From the NCBI GenBank assembly GCA_900539655.1, contig UQCR01000030.1, positions 1-59,289 of the forward strand: a DNA stretch of 59,289 bases, read 5' to 3'. The translations under genes were made by a program, and so were the position numbers. Source of the stretch: an uncultured Robinsoniella sp. GTDB taxonomy: Bacteria > Bacillota > Clostridia > Lachnospirales > Lachnospiraceae. The stretch's first letter is position 1. Each line of letters opens with the position of its first letter. This document shows positions 51,472-59,289 of this stretch, one piece after another. The notes beneath the pieces were generated by a model that saw only the letters and a list, made by a program, of their open reading frames with translations, was not told the origin of the DNA and made no database searches.

Positions 51472-52338
51472 ATGGAATTTGGAGTGTTATATTCCTACTG
51501 GGGGAATGAATGGAAATGCAATTATATTGAGACTGCAGAAAAGATTCAGAAAGCTGGTTTTGATATTATGGAAGCAGGGGCGGGACATCTGTTGGAAATG
51601 TCAGATTTACAGCTTTTGGAACTGAAAAAAGCCTGCGATGAACTGGGGCTTAAGATTACAGCGAATATAGGACCTGCAAAGGATAAGGATGTTGCTTCCG
51701 GGGATCCGGATGTGAGAAAAGCAGGAATTTCTTATTTGACGGATATCATGAAAAGTATGGCGAAGATTGGGTCCAGGAAAATTGTGGGTGTGATGTATAC
51801 CTATTGGCCCAACGACTTTTCTGATCTAGATAAAGAAGGAATATGGGGCAGGGGTGTTGAGAGTGTACGGGAAATGGCGCAGACGGCTGAAGATCTGGGT
51901 ATAGAGATGTGTCTGGAAGTAGTTAACCGGTTTGAAACCCATATTCTTAACACCTGTGAAGAGGGAATAAAATTCTGCAGGGAAGTAGGCTCACCGAATG
52001 TAAAGCTGCTTCTGGATACCTTTCACATGAATATCGAAGAAGACAATATAGCAGATGCTGTCCGAAGAGCGGGAAGCTGCATGGGTGAACTTCATACCGG
52101 GGAAGGCAACCGCAAGCTCCCGGGACAGGGATCCCTTCCCTGGGCGGAGATCGGCAGGGCACTTCAGGAGACAGGATACACGGGAAGCGTGGTTATGGAG
52201 CCGTTTGTAAAGATGGGAGGACAGGTAGGAAAAGATATTAAAGTCTGGAGAGATTTAAGCAATGGGGCAGAAGAAGAAATGTTAAGCAGGGCGCTGGCGG
52301 ACTCACTGGTGTTTCTTAAAAAAAATTTTTGTTTGTAA
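51472..52338 (+). CDS. D-psicose (allulose) 3-epimerase-like enzyme
   Basis: A 288-residue cytoplasmic TIM-barrel enzyme that most closely recalls clostridial D-psicose 3-epimerases, which invert C3 of ketohexoses (psicose to fructose, tagatose to sorbose). Metal ligands line up: Glu149 (CLEVVNRFE), Asp182 (LLLDTFHMNIEED), His208 (GELHTGEGNR) and Glu243 (SVVMEPFVKMGG). The start FGVLYSYWGNEW and the end IKVWRDLSNGAEEEML also match the family. AAAGGAG precedes the ATG. First gene of the operon; a PfkB kinase follows, giving a route ketose to fructose to fructose 6-phosphate. Confidence 0.9.
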   Translation: MEFGVLYSYWGNEWKCNYIETAEKIQKAGFDIMEAGAGHLLEMSDLQLLELKKACDELGLKITANIGPAKDKDVASGDPDVRKAGISYLTDIMKSMAKIGSRKIVGVMYTYWPNDFSDLDKEGIWGRGVESVREMAQTAEDLGIEMCLEVVNRFETHILNTCEEGIKFCREVGSPNVKLLLDTFHMNIEEDNIADAVRRAGSCMGELHTGEGNRKLPGQGSLPWAEIGRALQETGYTGSVVMEPFVKMGGQVGKDIKVWRDLSNGAEEEMLSRALADSLVFLKKNFCL

Positions 52339-52431
52339 TGATCAATTAGCCGGCTGCGGTTACGCATCTCAGAATAGAAAAAGAACATAAAAACAGGTAA
52401 ACCTATAAATATTTTAAAGGAGATCAGGTAA

Positions 52432-53370
52432 ATGGCAGATATATGGATTATGGGAGAAATGATTGTTGAAATTATGAGGACAGAAGAAGGGGTTCCGCTA
52501 GACCGCCCGGGGTTATTCAAAGGTCCGTTTCCCAGCGGGGCACCAGCAATCTTCATTGATACAGCGGCAAGACTGGGACACAGTGCCGGTATTATCGGCG
52601 GAGTGGGAAAGGATGATTTTGGGAAAAATATTCTGGATCGCCTGAGAAAGGACGGTGTGGACTGCAGATGTGTTCTGGAAAGTGATTCAGGGGCTACCGG
52701 GGTGGCTTTTGTAACCTATTTTTCGGATGGTTCCAGAAAGTTCATTTTTCATATGGGAAATACCCCTGCAGCAGAAGCTAAAATGCCTGAGAAAGAAGTA
52801 CTGAGCGGTGTCAGATACTTTCATGTAATGGGATGTTCGCTTTTGTCAAACAAGGATTTTGCAGTAGAAATTCTGGGTACCATGAAGCTGGCAAAAAGCC
52901 TGGGGGCAAAGATTTCTTTCGATCCCAATATCCGGAAAGAACTGATGCATGATGAGGAAGTTTCCGAGATTATAAGGGAAGTAATGGCAAATACGAATAT
53001 TTTTTTACCTGGAGTGGATGAACTTCTGCAGATCACCGGAAAAAGTAAGGTGGAGGAGGCAGCGGCAGCGTGCTTTGAACATTTGGAAATGGAGATTCTG
53101 GTGCTTAAAAACGGGTCCAGGGGATGCAGTATCTATACCAGGGAAGGAAAGTCAGATATACAAGCATTTTCCATAGAGCCTGTGGATGCAACGGGTGCGG
53201 GGGACTGTTTTGACGGGGCATTCATATGTGGTCTGCTGGAAGGAAAAGACGTAACGGAGGCTGCCAGGATGGCATCGGCTGCGGGAGCACTGAATACGAT
53301 GGCATTTGGCCCAATGGAGGGGAAGATCAGTCCAAAATCAGTTAAGGCAATGATGGAAGGAGTAAAGTAA
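52432..53370 (+). CDS. PfkB-family sugar kinase
   Basis: A 312-residue cytoplasmic kinase of the ribokinase/fructokinase family. The N-terminal FPSGAPAIFIDTAARLGHSA is the substrate region, and the C-terminal DATGAGDCFDGAFICGLLEG carries the catalytic base Asp258. AAAGGAG lies before the ATG. By position it should phosphorylate the ketose made by the epimerase, probably fructose, though specificity is not readable. Confidence 0.93.
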   Translation: MADIWIMGEMIVEIMRTEEGVPLDRPGLFKGPFPSGAPAIFIDTAARLGHSAGIIGGVGKDDFGKNILDRLRKDGVDCRCVLESDSGATGVAFVTYFSDGSRKFIFHMGNTPAAEAKMPEKEVLSGVRYFHVMGCSLLSNKDFAVEILGTMKLAKSLGAKISFDPNIRKELMHDEEVSEIIREVMANTNIFLPGVDELLQITGKSKVEEAAAACFEHLEMEILVLKNGSRGCSIYTREGKSDIQAFSIEPVDATGAGDCFDGAFICGLLEGKDVTEAARMASAAGALNTMAFGPMEGKISPKSVKAMMEGVK

Positions 53371-53388
53371 TGCAGGAAGGAGGATGGA

Positions 53389-54903
53389 ATGGAAACGAAC
53401 ATAAAACTGGAATTGAGAAATATCTGTAAAAGCTTTCCCGGTGTAAAAGCACTGGATCATGTTAATATTTCACTGCGCAGGGGTACGGTACATGCTGTCA
53501 TGGGGGAAAATGGTGCAGGAAAATCAACTCTTATGAAAATCATCAATGGACTGTACCAAAGAGATTCCGGACAGATGCTGCTGGATGGAAAAGAAGTATT
53601 TTTTGCAAGCCCGCTGGAATCTTTTACAGCGGGGATTGCAATGATCTACCAGGAATTAAATTTCTTTCCCGACTTGACTATTGAAGAAAATATTTTTATG
53701 GGGAAGCATCCGGGGAAAGCAGGAATGGTTGATTGGAAAGAACTGCGCAATAAAGTCAAAACAATTTTCCTGGAAAATGGGTTGGATTATGATCCGGGTA
53801 TGAAGATAAAGGAACTTTCAGTTTCCAACATTCAAATGCTAGAAATTGTAAAAGCAGTTGCCTTTAAGGCGGAAGTAATTATTATGGATGAACCGACATC
53901 TTCCATTAGTAATCAGGAGGTGGAAGCACTTTTTGAGACAATTGCCCGTCTGCGCAGTCAGGGAATCAGTATTCTTTATATTTCACATAAAATGGAGGAA
54001 ATTTTTAGGATTGCAGATGATATTACGGTAATCAGAGACGGGCAGTCGATTATCACTGGTCCCGCAGCTGATTTTAACAATGATACACTGATTGCCCATA
54101 TGGTGGGAAGGCCAATTTCCAATATTTATCCAAAAGTGGAATTACCGCTTGGAAACGTCATTTTTGAGATTCAGAATTTGTGCAGTAAAGATACCTTTGA
54201 TCAGGTAAATCTTACTTTGAGAAAAGGTGAAATTATTGGAATGGCAGGTCTTGTGGGAGCAGGGCGCACGGAGGTTGCAAGAGCAATATTCGGCCTGGAT
54301 TCCTATGATTCCGGAACAATACTTTTGCATGGCAGGCAAGTAGAGATAAAAAATGTATCCCAGGCGATACGCAGCAAAATTCTGATGGTTTCAGAAGACC
54401 GCAAGAAAGAAGGAGTGGTGGGAATCAGAAGTATTCGGGAAAATATTGCACTTGCAAGCCTGCGGGTAAGGAAGGGGGGATTTCTGAACCTTAGAAAAGA
54501 GCTGGACGAAGCAAAGTCCATGTCTGACATGCTGAATGTGAGAGGAGCTGGAATAGAAACTGACCTGGGATCTTTAAGCGGGGGAAATCAGCAAAAAGTA
54601 ATACTGGCCAGATGGCTCATGCTGGATGGGGAAGTATTGATTCTGGATGAACCCACCCGGGGAATAGATGTGGGAGCGAAGCTGGAAATCTATAACATCA
54701 TGATGAAGCTGGTAAAAGAAAAGGGACTCAGTATTATAATGATTTCTTCGGAACTGCCGGAATTAATAGGCATGTGTGACCGCATATACGTGATGAACAA
54801 GGGATATGTGACAGGAGTTATTGGCAGGGAGGAGTATTCCCAGGAGAGAATTATGAAATTAGCTACAAAGACAGGGGGAAAAGGAGAAAAAAATGAAAGG
54901 TAA
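53389..54903 (+). CDS. Sugar ABC transporter ATP-binding protein, RbsA/MglA type
   Basis: A 504-residue cytoplasmic ATPase with two fused nucleotide-binding domains. The first has Walker A GENGAGKST and Walker B VIIMDEPTSS, with a degraded signature (LSVSNIQ). The second has a degenerate Walker A (GLVGAGRTEVAR), the signature LSGGNQQK and Walker B LILDEPTRGID. This is normal for ribose-type importers. The permease start overlaps its last 11 bases. Confidence 0.96.
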   Translation: METNIKLELRNICKSFPGVKALDHVNISLRRGTVHAVMGENGAGKSTLMKIINGLYQRDSGQMLLDGKEVFFASPLESFTAGIAMIYQELNFFPDLTIEENIFMGKHPGKAGMVDWKELRNKVKTIFLENGLDYDPGMKIKELSVSNIQMLEIVKAVAFKAEVIIMDEPTSSISNQEVEALFETIARLRSQGISILYISHKMEEIFRIADDITVIRDGQSIITGPAADFNNDTLIAHMVGRPISNIYPKVELPLGNVIFEIQNLCSKDTFDQVNLTLRKGEIIGMAGLVGAGRTEVARAIFGLDSYDSGTILLHGRQVEIKNVSQAIRSKILMVSEDRKKEGVVGIRSIRENIALASLRVRKGGFLNLRKELDEAKSMSDMLNVRGAGIETDLGSLSGGNQQKVILARWLMLDGEVLILDEPTRGIDVGAKLEIYNIMMKLVKEKGLSIIMISSELPELIGMCDRIYVMNKGYVTGVIGREEYSQERIMKLATKTGGKGEKNER

Positions 54904-55882
54904 CGTAAAAGCAAGAATACAGAAGTTTTCTACATTTTTGATATTAATCGTAATGGTGGTGATCTGTTCCTTTTTATCACCAAAGTTTATGACATCAACA
55001 AACCTGATGAACATACTGAAGCAGGTGAGTATTGTAACGATTCTGTCATTTGCCCAGGGAATGGTAATCATCAGCGGGGAAATTGATTTATCCATCGGAA
55101 GTCTGGCTGGTATGGCAGGAACCTATGCCTGTATCTTATATGTGGCTACCGGTAATCTGATTCTGGCAATTTTATTTGGACTTCTTCTGGGAGCCGTAGT
55201 AGGAGCGCTAAACGGATTGTTCGTGGCACATTTCGGACTTCCCTCTTTCATCGTTACACTGGCTATGCAGACAATCACTTTTGGCAGCATCTGTCTGTAT
55301 ACCGCCGGAAATAATGTCTATAAGATAGGGGACTTTAAGGTTCTGGGACAGGGGACTGTATTGGGCGTAATTCCCATTACCGTGGTATTTATGGCTGTGA
55401 TGTGCCTGCTCACCCATATTCTGTTAAAATATACAAAGTTTGGGCGATACATCTATGCAATAGGCGGTAATAAAGATGCAGCAAATGCAGCAGGTATACA
55501 GGTAAGAAAGACAAAATGGATTACCTTTATTATTTCAGGGGTTTTTGCAGCAATTGCCGGTATGATTCTGATGGGGAGGCTGAATGCGGGAATTCCCAGT
55601 GAAGGAACGGGGTATGAGACAGATGCCATCATGGCTACGGTAGTGGGAGGAACCAGCTTTGCCGGGGGTGTGGGTACCGCTTTTGGGACGCTGGTTGGTT
55701 CACTGATTATCGGAATCCTGAACAACATTATGAACCTGCTGGGCGTAGAATCCTATTCACAGCAGATCATTAAAGGATTTTTAATTATTATTGCAGTATT
55801 GTTTGACATCCGTTCCAAAAGAGGAAAACGGAAAATGAAAATTATGGAAACTATCTCTGAACCAGTTCAGAGTAGTAAATAA
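54893..55882 (+). CDS. Sugar ABC transporter permease, RbsC type
   Basis: A 329-residue inner-membrane permease with about eight to ten helices. Typical stretches are GMVIISGEIDLSIGSLAG near residue 60, IYAIGGNKDAANAAGI and GTSFAGGVGTAFGTLVGSLI. It works with the preceding ATPase and the following binding protein. The overlap with the ATPase gene couples translation. Confidence 0.95.
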   Translation: MKGNVKARIQKFSTFLILIVMVVICSFLSPKFMTSTNLMNILKQVSIVTILSFAQGMVIISGEIDLSIGSLAGMAGTYACILYVATGNLILAILFGLLLGAVVGALNGLFVAHFGLPSFIVTLAMQTITFGSICLYTAGNNVYKIGDFKVLGQGTVLGVIPITVVFMAVMCLLTHILLKYTKFGRYIYAIGGNKDAANAAGIQVRKTKWITFIISGVFAAIAGMILMGRLNAGIPSEGTGYETDAIMATVVGGTSFAGGVGTAFGTLVGSLIIGILNNIMNLLGVESYSQQIIKGFLIIIAVLFDIRSKRGKRKMKIMETISEPVQSSK

Positions 55883-55900
55883 AATTAAGGAGGGTTTAAA

Positions 55901-56947
55901 ATGAAAAGAAAAGTATTTAGCGTAATGTTAGCAGCGGTGATGACAGCAGTATTAATTGCAGGATGTGGAAGCGGTAAGAAAGATGGAACAGACACTCAAA
56001 AAGAAGATGCCAAAGAGACTGCAGAGACAGCAATGGAAGCAGTATCAAATGCTGCCAAAGATGCAAAGGGAGAGTTTGAAATTGCACTGCTTCCTACCGA
56101 TATGTCCGCAACCTTTGCTGCCTGGCTGGCACAGGAACTGCAGATTGCGGTAAAACAATATCCGAATATGACACTTACGATCCTGGATTCTAAAAATACT
56201 TTATCAACCCAGCTGGCGAATCTGGAAAACTGTGTGACCCAGGGATACGATTATATTATTCTGCATCCACTGGAGCCGGACGCAGAAGCGGATCTGGTGG
56301 ACCAGTATGTACAGGATGGAACACCAATTTTAATGGTTAATCAGAGTGATGGCGGCAGTCAGTATGCATCAAATGTAGACTGTGACCCCATTGAACAGGG
56401 ATCCATTGTAGCCGAAGTGGCAGCTCAGAAAATACCGCAAAATGGTAAGGTCGTAATCTTACTGGGGCCATCCGGAAATTCTCACTCTATTGGCAGGAGG
56501 GAAGGCTTTCAGAAAACGTTATTTGATGCAAGGCCCGATATTGAGATTCTGGATGAGCAGATTGGAGACTGGGAAAAGTCAAAAGGCATGAACTTTATGG
56601 AAGACTGGTTACAGGCGTATGACCAGATTGATGCGGTAGTTTCTATGAATGATGCCATGGCTCTGGGAGCATGGGAAGCTGCTAATGATGCCAAAAGAGC
56701 GGAAGGCATGACCTTTTATGGGGTAGACGGACTGGCGGATGCAGTGTTATCCATTAAAGATGGAGGTCTGACCGCTACCTGTGTCCAGAATGCAAAAGTA
56801 ATGGCGGAAACAACCTTTGGAATAATTGACAAGGTTCTTAGCGGTGAAGAAGAATTTGAAAAAACATTAATCGAAGGGCAGCTGATCGATGAAAATAATG
56901 TAGATGAGTGGATTAAGATACATACGGAAAACGGGCAGATTAAATAG
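55901..56947 (+). CDS. Sugar ABC transporter binding lipoprotein, RbsB type
   Basis: A 348-residue lipoprotein with lipobox LIAGC (Cys22), a charged linker to about residue 60 and a type I periplasmic-binding fold (FEIALLPTDMSATFAAWLAQ; GYDYIILHPLEPDAEADLV; GPSGNSHSIGRREGF; VVSMNDAMALGAWEA). Placed third in the ABC set, unlike the first-gene position in the mannose locus. Its ligand defines what the operon consumes and is probably a rare ketose or polyol. AGGAGG precedes the ATG. Confidence 0.95.
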   Translation: MKRKVFSVMLAAVMTAVLIAGCGSGKKDGTDTQKEDAKETAETAMEAVSNAAKDAKGEFEIALLPTDMSATFAAWLAQELQIAVKQYPNMTLTILDSKNTLSTQLANLENCVTQGYDYIILHPLEPDAEADLVDQYVQDGTPILMVNQSDGGSQYASNVDCDPIEQGSIVAEVAAQKIPQNGKVVILLGPSGNSHSIGRREGFQKTLFDARPDIEILDEQIGDWEKSKGMNFMEDWLQAYDQIDAVVSMNDAMALGAWEAANDAKRAEGMTFYGVDGLADAVLSIKDGGLTATCVQNAKVMAETTFGIIDKVLSGEEEFEKTLIEGQLIDENNVDEWIKIHTENGQIK

Positions 56948-56980
56948 ACCCAATGCTGAATGGAGGCGGAAAGGAATAAG

Positions 56981-58015
56981 ATGAGAATAGCTACATTGAT
57001 AAATCCGGAAGAAATTGTAATTAGGGAAACAGATAAACCCCAAGCAAAAGACAACGAAATTGTAATTAAGGTGGATTATATAGGCATCTGTGGGTCTGAT
57101 ATACATGCATATTATGGTAAGCATCCTTTTATTACCTGCCCTGTTACCCTGGGACATGAATTTGTAGGCAAGGTGGTGGAGACGGGGCAGAATGTCAGAG
57201 GTATTCTGCCTGGCGAGACAGTGACTGCAATGCCTCAGATATTCTGCCAAAGGTGCGAACCCTGTGAAAGCGGCAGATACAATATCTGTGATACGCTGAA
57301 AGTCATCGGCTGCCAGACACCCGGAGCAGCGTGCGATTACTTTGCCTTTGATTCTGCTTTGGTGAAGAAGATACCGAAGGGAATGCCAAATGATATTGCA
57401 GCCACTATTGAACCGGCTGCGGTAGGTGTCCATGCAGTACACAGAGGGAGCGATGTGAAAGGGAAGAATGTCGTTGTAATGGGCGCGGGTACTATTGGTA
57501 ATCTGACAGCACAGGCAGCTCTTGCAGCAGGAGCGAAAGAAGTTTTGATTACGGATTTATCCGATTACCGGCTGCAGATAGCCAGAGAATGTGGGATTTC
57601 AAAAACTGCAAATACAGGTAAGTTACCTTTGGAAGCAGCGATAGATGAGGCATTAAACGGGGAAAGGGCAGATATATTTTTTGAATGCGTTGGAATTGGA
57701 ACGACAGTTAATCAGGCAATAGAGCTGTCTAAAAAAGGACATGATATTGTAATCGTGGGAGTATTTGGAAAAAGGCCTGAAGTTAATATGAGCCTGGTGC
57801 AGGATAAAGAACTGCGGTTGATAGGAAGTCTGATGTATGTGGAAAAAGATTACGATGATACGATTGATCTGATGAACAGAGGCATTATAAAGACAAAGCC
57901 TTTAATTTCCAAAACATTTGAACTAGCCGATTATGCCAAGGCTTTCCGTTATATCGAAGAACACAAAGACAGCAGCTTAAAAGTATTGATTCAGATATCC
58001 GGGGATCAGGTGTGA
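56981..58015 (+). CDS. Zinc-dependent alcohol dehydrogenase, polyol type
   Basis: A 344-residue cytoplasmic medium-chain dehydrogenase. Catalytic zinc ligands are Cys37 (IGICGSDIHAY) and His59-Glu60 (LGHEFVGK). The structural zinc loop is CQRCEPCESGRYNIC. The NAD fold has VVVMGAGTIGNLTAQAA. Nearest in style to sorbitol/iditol or threonine dehydrogenases. ATG 56981 is chosen because AAAGGAA sits upstream; an in-frame start at 56960 is less likely. It probably oxidises a polyol to the ketose used by the epimerase. Confidence 0.92.
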   Translation: MRIATLINPEEIVIRETDKPQAKDNEIVIKVDYIGICGSDIHAYYGKHPFITCPVTLGHEFVGKVVETGQNVRGILPGETVTAMPQIFCQRCEPCESGRYNICDTLKVIGCQTPGAACDYFAFDSALVKKIPKGMPNDIAATIEPAAVGVHAVHRGSDVKGKNVVVMGAGTIGNLTAQAALAAGAKEVLITDLSDYRLQIARECGISKTANTGKLPLEAAIDEALNGERADIFFECVGIGTTVNQAIELSKKGHDIVIVGVFGKRPEVNMSLVQDKELRLIGSLMYVEKDYDDTIDLMNRGIIKTKPLISKTFELADYAKAFRYIEEHKDSSLKVLIQISGDQV

Positions 58016-58040
58016 TCCGGGAAAGAAAAGAGGAATTTGG

Positions 58041-58820
58041 ATGATGCGGGAATTAAATTTCAGTGAGATGAATGAGGATTTTAATCTGGATGGGAAGCAT
58101 GCGGTAATTACAGGTGCTTCCAGCGGAATAGGGTTGGAAATTGCCAAAATGTTTGCCAGAAAAGGAGCAGATGTAATTGCCTTTGATCTGGAAGAATCCT
58201 TAGAACTAAAGGAGTATGTAATCAGCAGGGGCAAAAGATTTCTATCCTGTTCCGGAGATATAACCAGTGATGAAATAATTGAAGAAACGGTAGCATCTGC
58301 TGTAAAAGAGTTTGGGAACATCGATATCCTGGTGAACTGTGCAGGTGTGGGCTATCTGGAATTGGCAGAAGACAGTACGGAACATGTGTGGGACTTGACG
58401 ATGGCGGTCAATCTGACAGGTGCAGTACGCATGGCGCTGTCTGTAGGAAAAACCATGATCAAAAACGGGGGCGGAAGCATCATTAATATTGCTTCACAGG
58501 CAGGTGTGGTTGCATTAGAACGCCATCTTGCATACGGAACCGCAAAAGCAGGTCTGATTCATGCCACAAAGCAGCTTGCTCTGGAATGGGGAAAACATAA
58601 TGTTCGGGTAAATGCAATTTCTCCCACGATTATTCTGACCCCTATGGGTTCCATGAATTGGAACAATGAGGAAGGGGAAGCATTCAAACAGATGATTCCT
58701 TCCAGGCGTTTTGGTTATCCCGGGGAAGTGGCAGCCTGTGCAGTCTATCTGGCAAGTGACGCAGCCAGTTTGTTCAATGGTGCCAATCTGATTCTGGACG
58801 GGGGCTATACCATAGCATAA
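58041..58820 (+). CDS. Short-chain dehydrogenase/reductase, polyol type
   Basis: A 259-residue cytoplasmic SDR. The NAD(P) motif is TGASSGIGLEIAKMFA, the NAG-type strand LVNCAGVGYL, and the active-site Tyr165-Lys169 (YGTAKAG) with Ser in NIASQAG. The overall look is of polyol dehydrogenases such as the D-threitol/arabinitol group. Two adjacent ATGs (58041, 58044) are possible starts. Last gene of the operon; with the preceding zinc enzyme it gives two oxidation steps or two substrates. Confidence 0.92.
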   Translation: MMRELNFSEMNEDFNLDGKHAVITGASSGIGLEIAKMFARKGADVIAFDLEESLELKEYVISRGKRFLSCSGDITSDEIIEETVASAVKEFGNIDILVNCAGVGYLELAEDSTEHVWDLTMAVNLTGAVRMALSVGKTMIKNGGGSIINIASQAGVVALERHLAYGTAKAGLIHATKQLALEWGKHNVRVNAISPTIILTPMGSMNWNNEEGEAFKQMIPSRRFGYPGEVAACAVYLASDAASLFNGANLILDGGYTIA

Positions 58821-58831
58821 CAAATTTAAAA

Positions 58832-58880
58832 CCAGTACGGCATTGCTTGAACTAACAAGTAATGCCGGTATTGGTTTTTT
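58832..58880 (+). terminator. Terminator of the ketose operon
   Basis: Arms 58832-58849 and 58856-58874 pair along nearly their full length with one bulge and a G-U pair (core ACGGCATT/AATGCCGG), followed by T6. Confidence 0.88.
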
Positions 58881-59005
58881 GCATATATTTCGCAAAAACA
58901 TAGATAATTGTACTATAAATATCTCATGTTTGGCATGTACAAATAGAAGATTTCATTGTATACTGATTTTCATGAGTATGAAAATGGACAGGAGGGATTT
59001 TCATA

Positions 59006-59289
59006 ATGAAAAGATTTTTAACATTGACTACAGGCGGTACCATTGCATCCAGAGAAAGTGAGCATGGACTTCATCCTGCACTGGGAGGCGATGAACTGCT
59101 TTCTTATATACCGGATATTGCTGGATTGTGTACAATTGATACGATAGAGATCTGTAACATTGACAGCACGAATATGAACTATGGCTACTGGTGTAAACTG
59201 GTTCGCTGCATCCGGGAAAACTATGATCATTATGATGGATTTTTAATAGCGCATGGTACCGATACCCTGGCGTATACGGCGGCTGCCAT
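59006..59289 (+). CDS. Asparaginase, N-terminal part (runs off the window)
   Basis: The first 94 residues of a type I-like asparaginase, which hydrolyses asparagine to aspartate and ammonia. TTGGTIAS near the start holds the first catalytic Thr, and FLIAHGTDTLAYTAAA holds the second conserved motif. No signal peptide, so cytoplasmic. GGAGGG lies upstream of the ATG. The remainder is beyond 59289. Confidence 0.92.
   Translation, partial: MKRFLTLTTGGTIASRESEHGLHPALGGDELLSYIPDIAGLCTIDTIEICNIDSTNMNYGYWCKLVRCIRENYDHYDGFLIAHGTDTLAYTAAA

Noticed and set aside
1..59289. CRISPR arrays, tRNA or rRNA genes, intact insertion sequences, prophage genes
   Set aside because: No evenly spaced direct repeats, no cloverleaf-like sequence with a T-loop core and no intact recombinase or phage structural genes were seen by eye; short tRNAs could still have been missed.

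Overview
The window reads as chromosome of a low-to-mid GC Gram-positive anaerobe, most likely a gut Lachnospiraceae-type Clostridia. The support is: strong AGGAGG ribosome sites, lipoprotein signal peptides, a sortase-type C-terminus, a pyruvate phosphate dikinase next to a PPi-type phosphofructokinase, and the block tig-clpP-clpX-lon-engB. Species cannot be fixed from the sequence alone. No rRNA, tRNA, CRISPR array, integrase or intact insertion sequence was seen.

Region 1 (1-9130) is accessory. A decayed IS4-type transposase (about 130-622, minus) and an unexplained broken frame lead to a 2,284-residue Rhs/YD-repeat surface protein. It has a beta-helix-like stalk, an Rhs core and an AT-rich C-terminal toxin-like domain. 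A small AT-rich gene behind it is the likely immunity gene. After that comes a frameshifted, displaced copy of an internal Rhs segment, the usual footprint of toxin-cassette exchange.

Region 2 (9139-25614) looks like a mannoside/host-glycan utilisation locus. A YesM/YesN-type two-component system is divergent from a sugar ABC importer (binding lipoprotein plus two permeases, no ATPase in the window). The importer is followed by a HAD phosphatase-like protein, a GH38 alpha-mannosidase-like protein, mannose-6-phosphate isomerase and a very large secreted GH95-like multidomain glycosidase. A TACAAAA-type motif recurs upstream of the three transcription units. The GH38 protein has Asn where the family nucleophile Asp is expected.

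Region 3 (25853-33858) holds a sortase-anchored Glu/Thr-rich protein with a cohesin-like domain, asparagine synthase overlapping a homocysteine methyltransferase, two small XRE regulators, a CYTH protein, a DJ-1 protein and a DUF975 membrane protein.

Region 4 (33989-50121) is housekeeping: trigger factor, ClpP, ClpX, Lon and EngB. It continues with an RND-type exporter carrying a coiled-coil insert of about 370 residues, co-transcribed with its TetR regulator and preceded by a candidate operator. PPi-type phosphofructokinase, pyruvate phosphate dikinase and a small two-gene unit with a cut-short DUF4160 follow.

Region 5 (50206-58820) is a rare ketose/polyol operon: a LacI regulator divergent from a D-psicose(allulose) 3-epimerase-like enzyme, PfkB kinase, RbsA/C/B-type ABC importer, zinc alcohol dehydrogenase and SDR dehydrogenase. 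The proposed route is a polyol oxidised to a rare ketose, epimerised, then phosphorylated. A type I asparaginase starts at 59006 and runs off the right edge.
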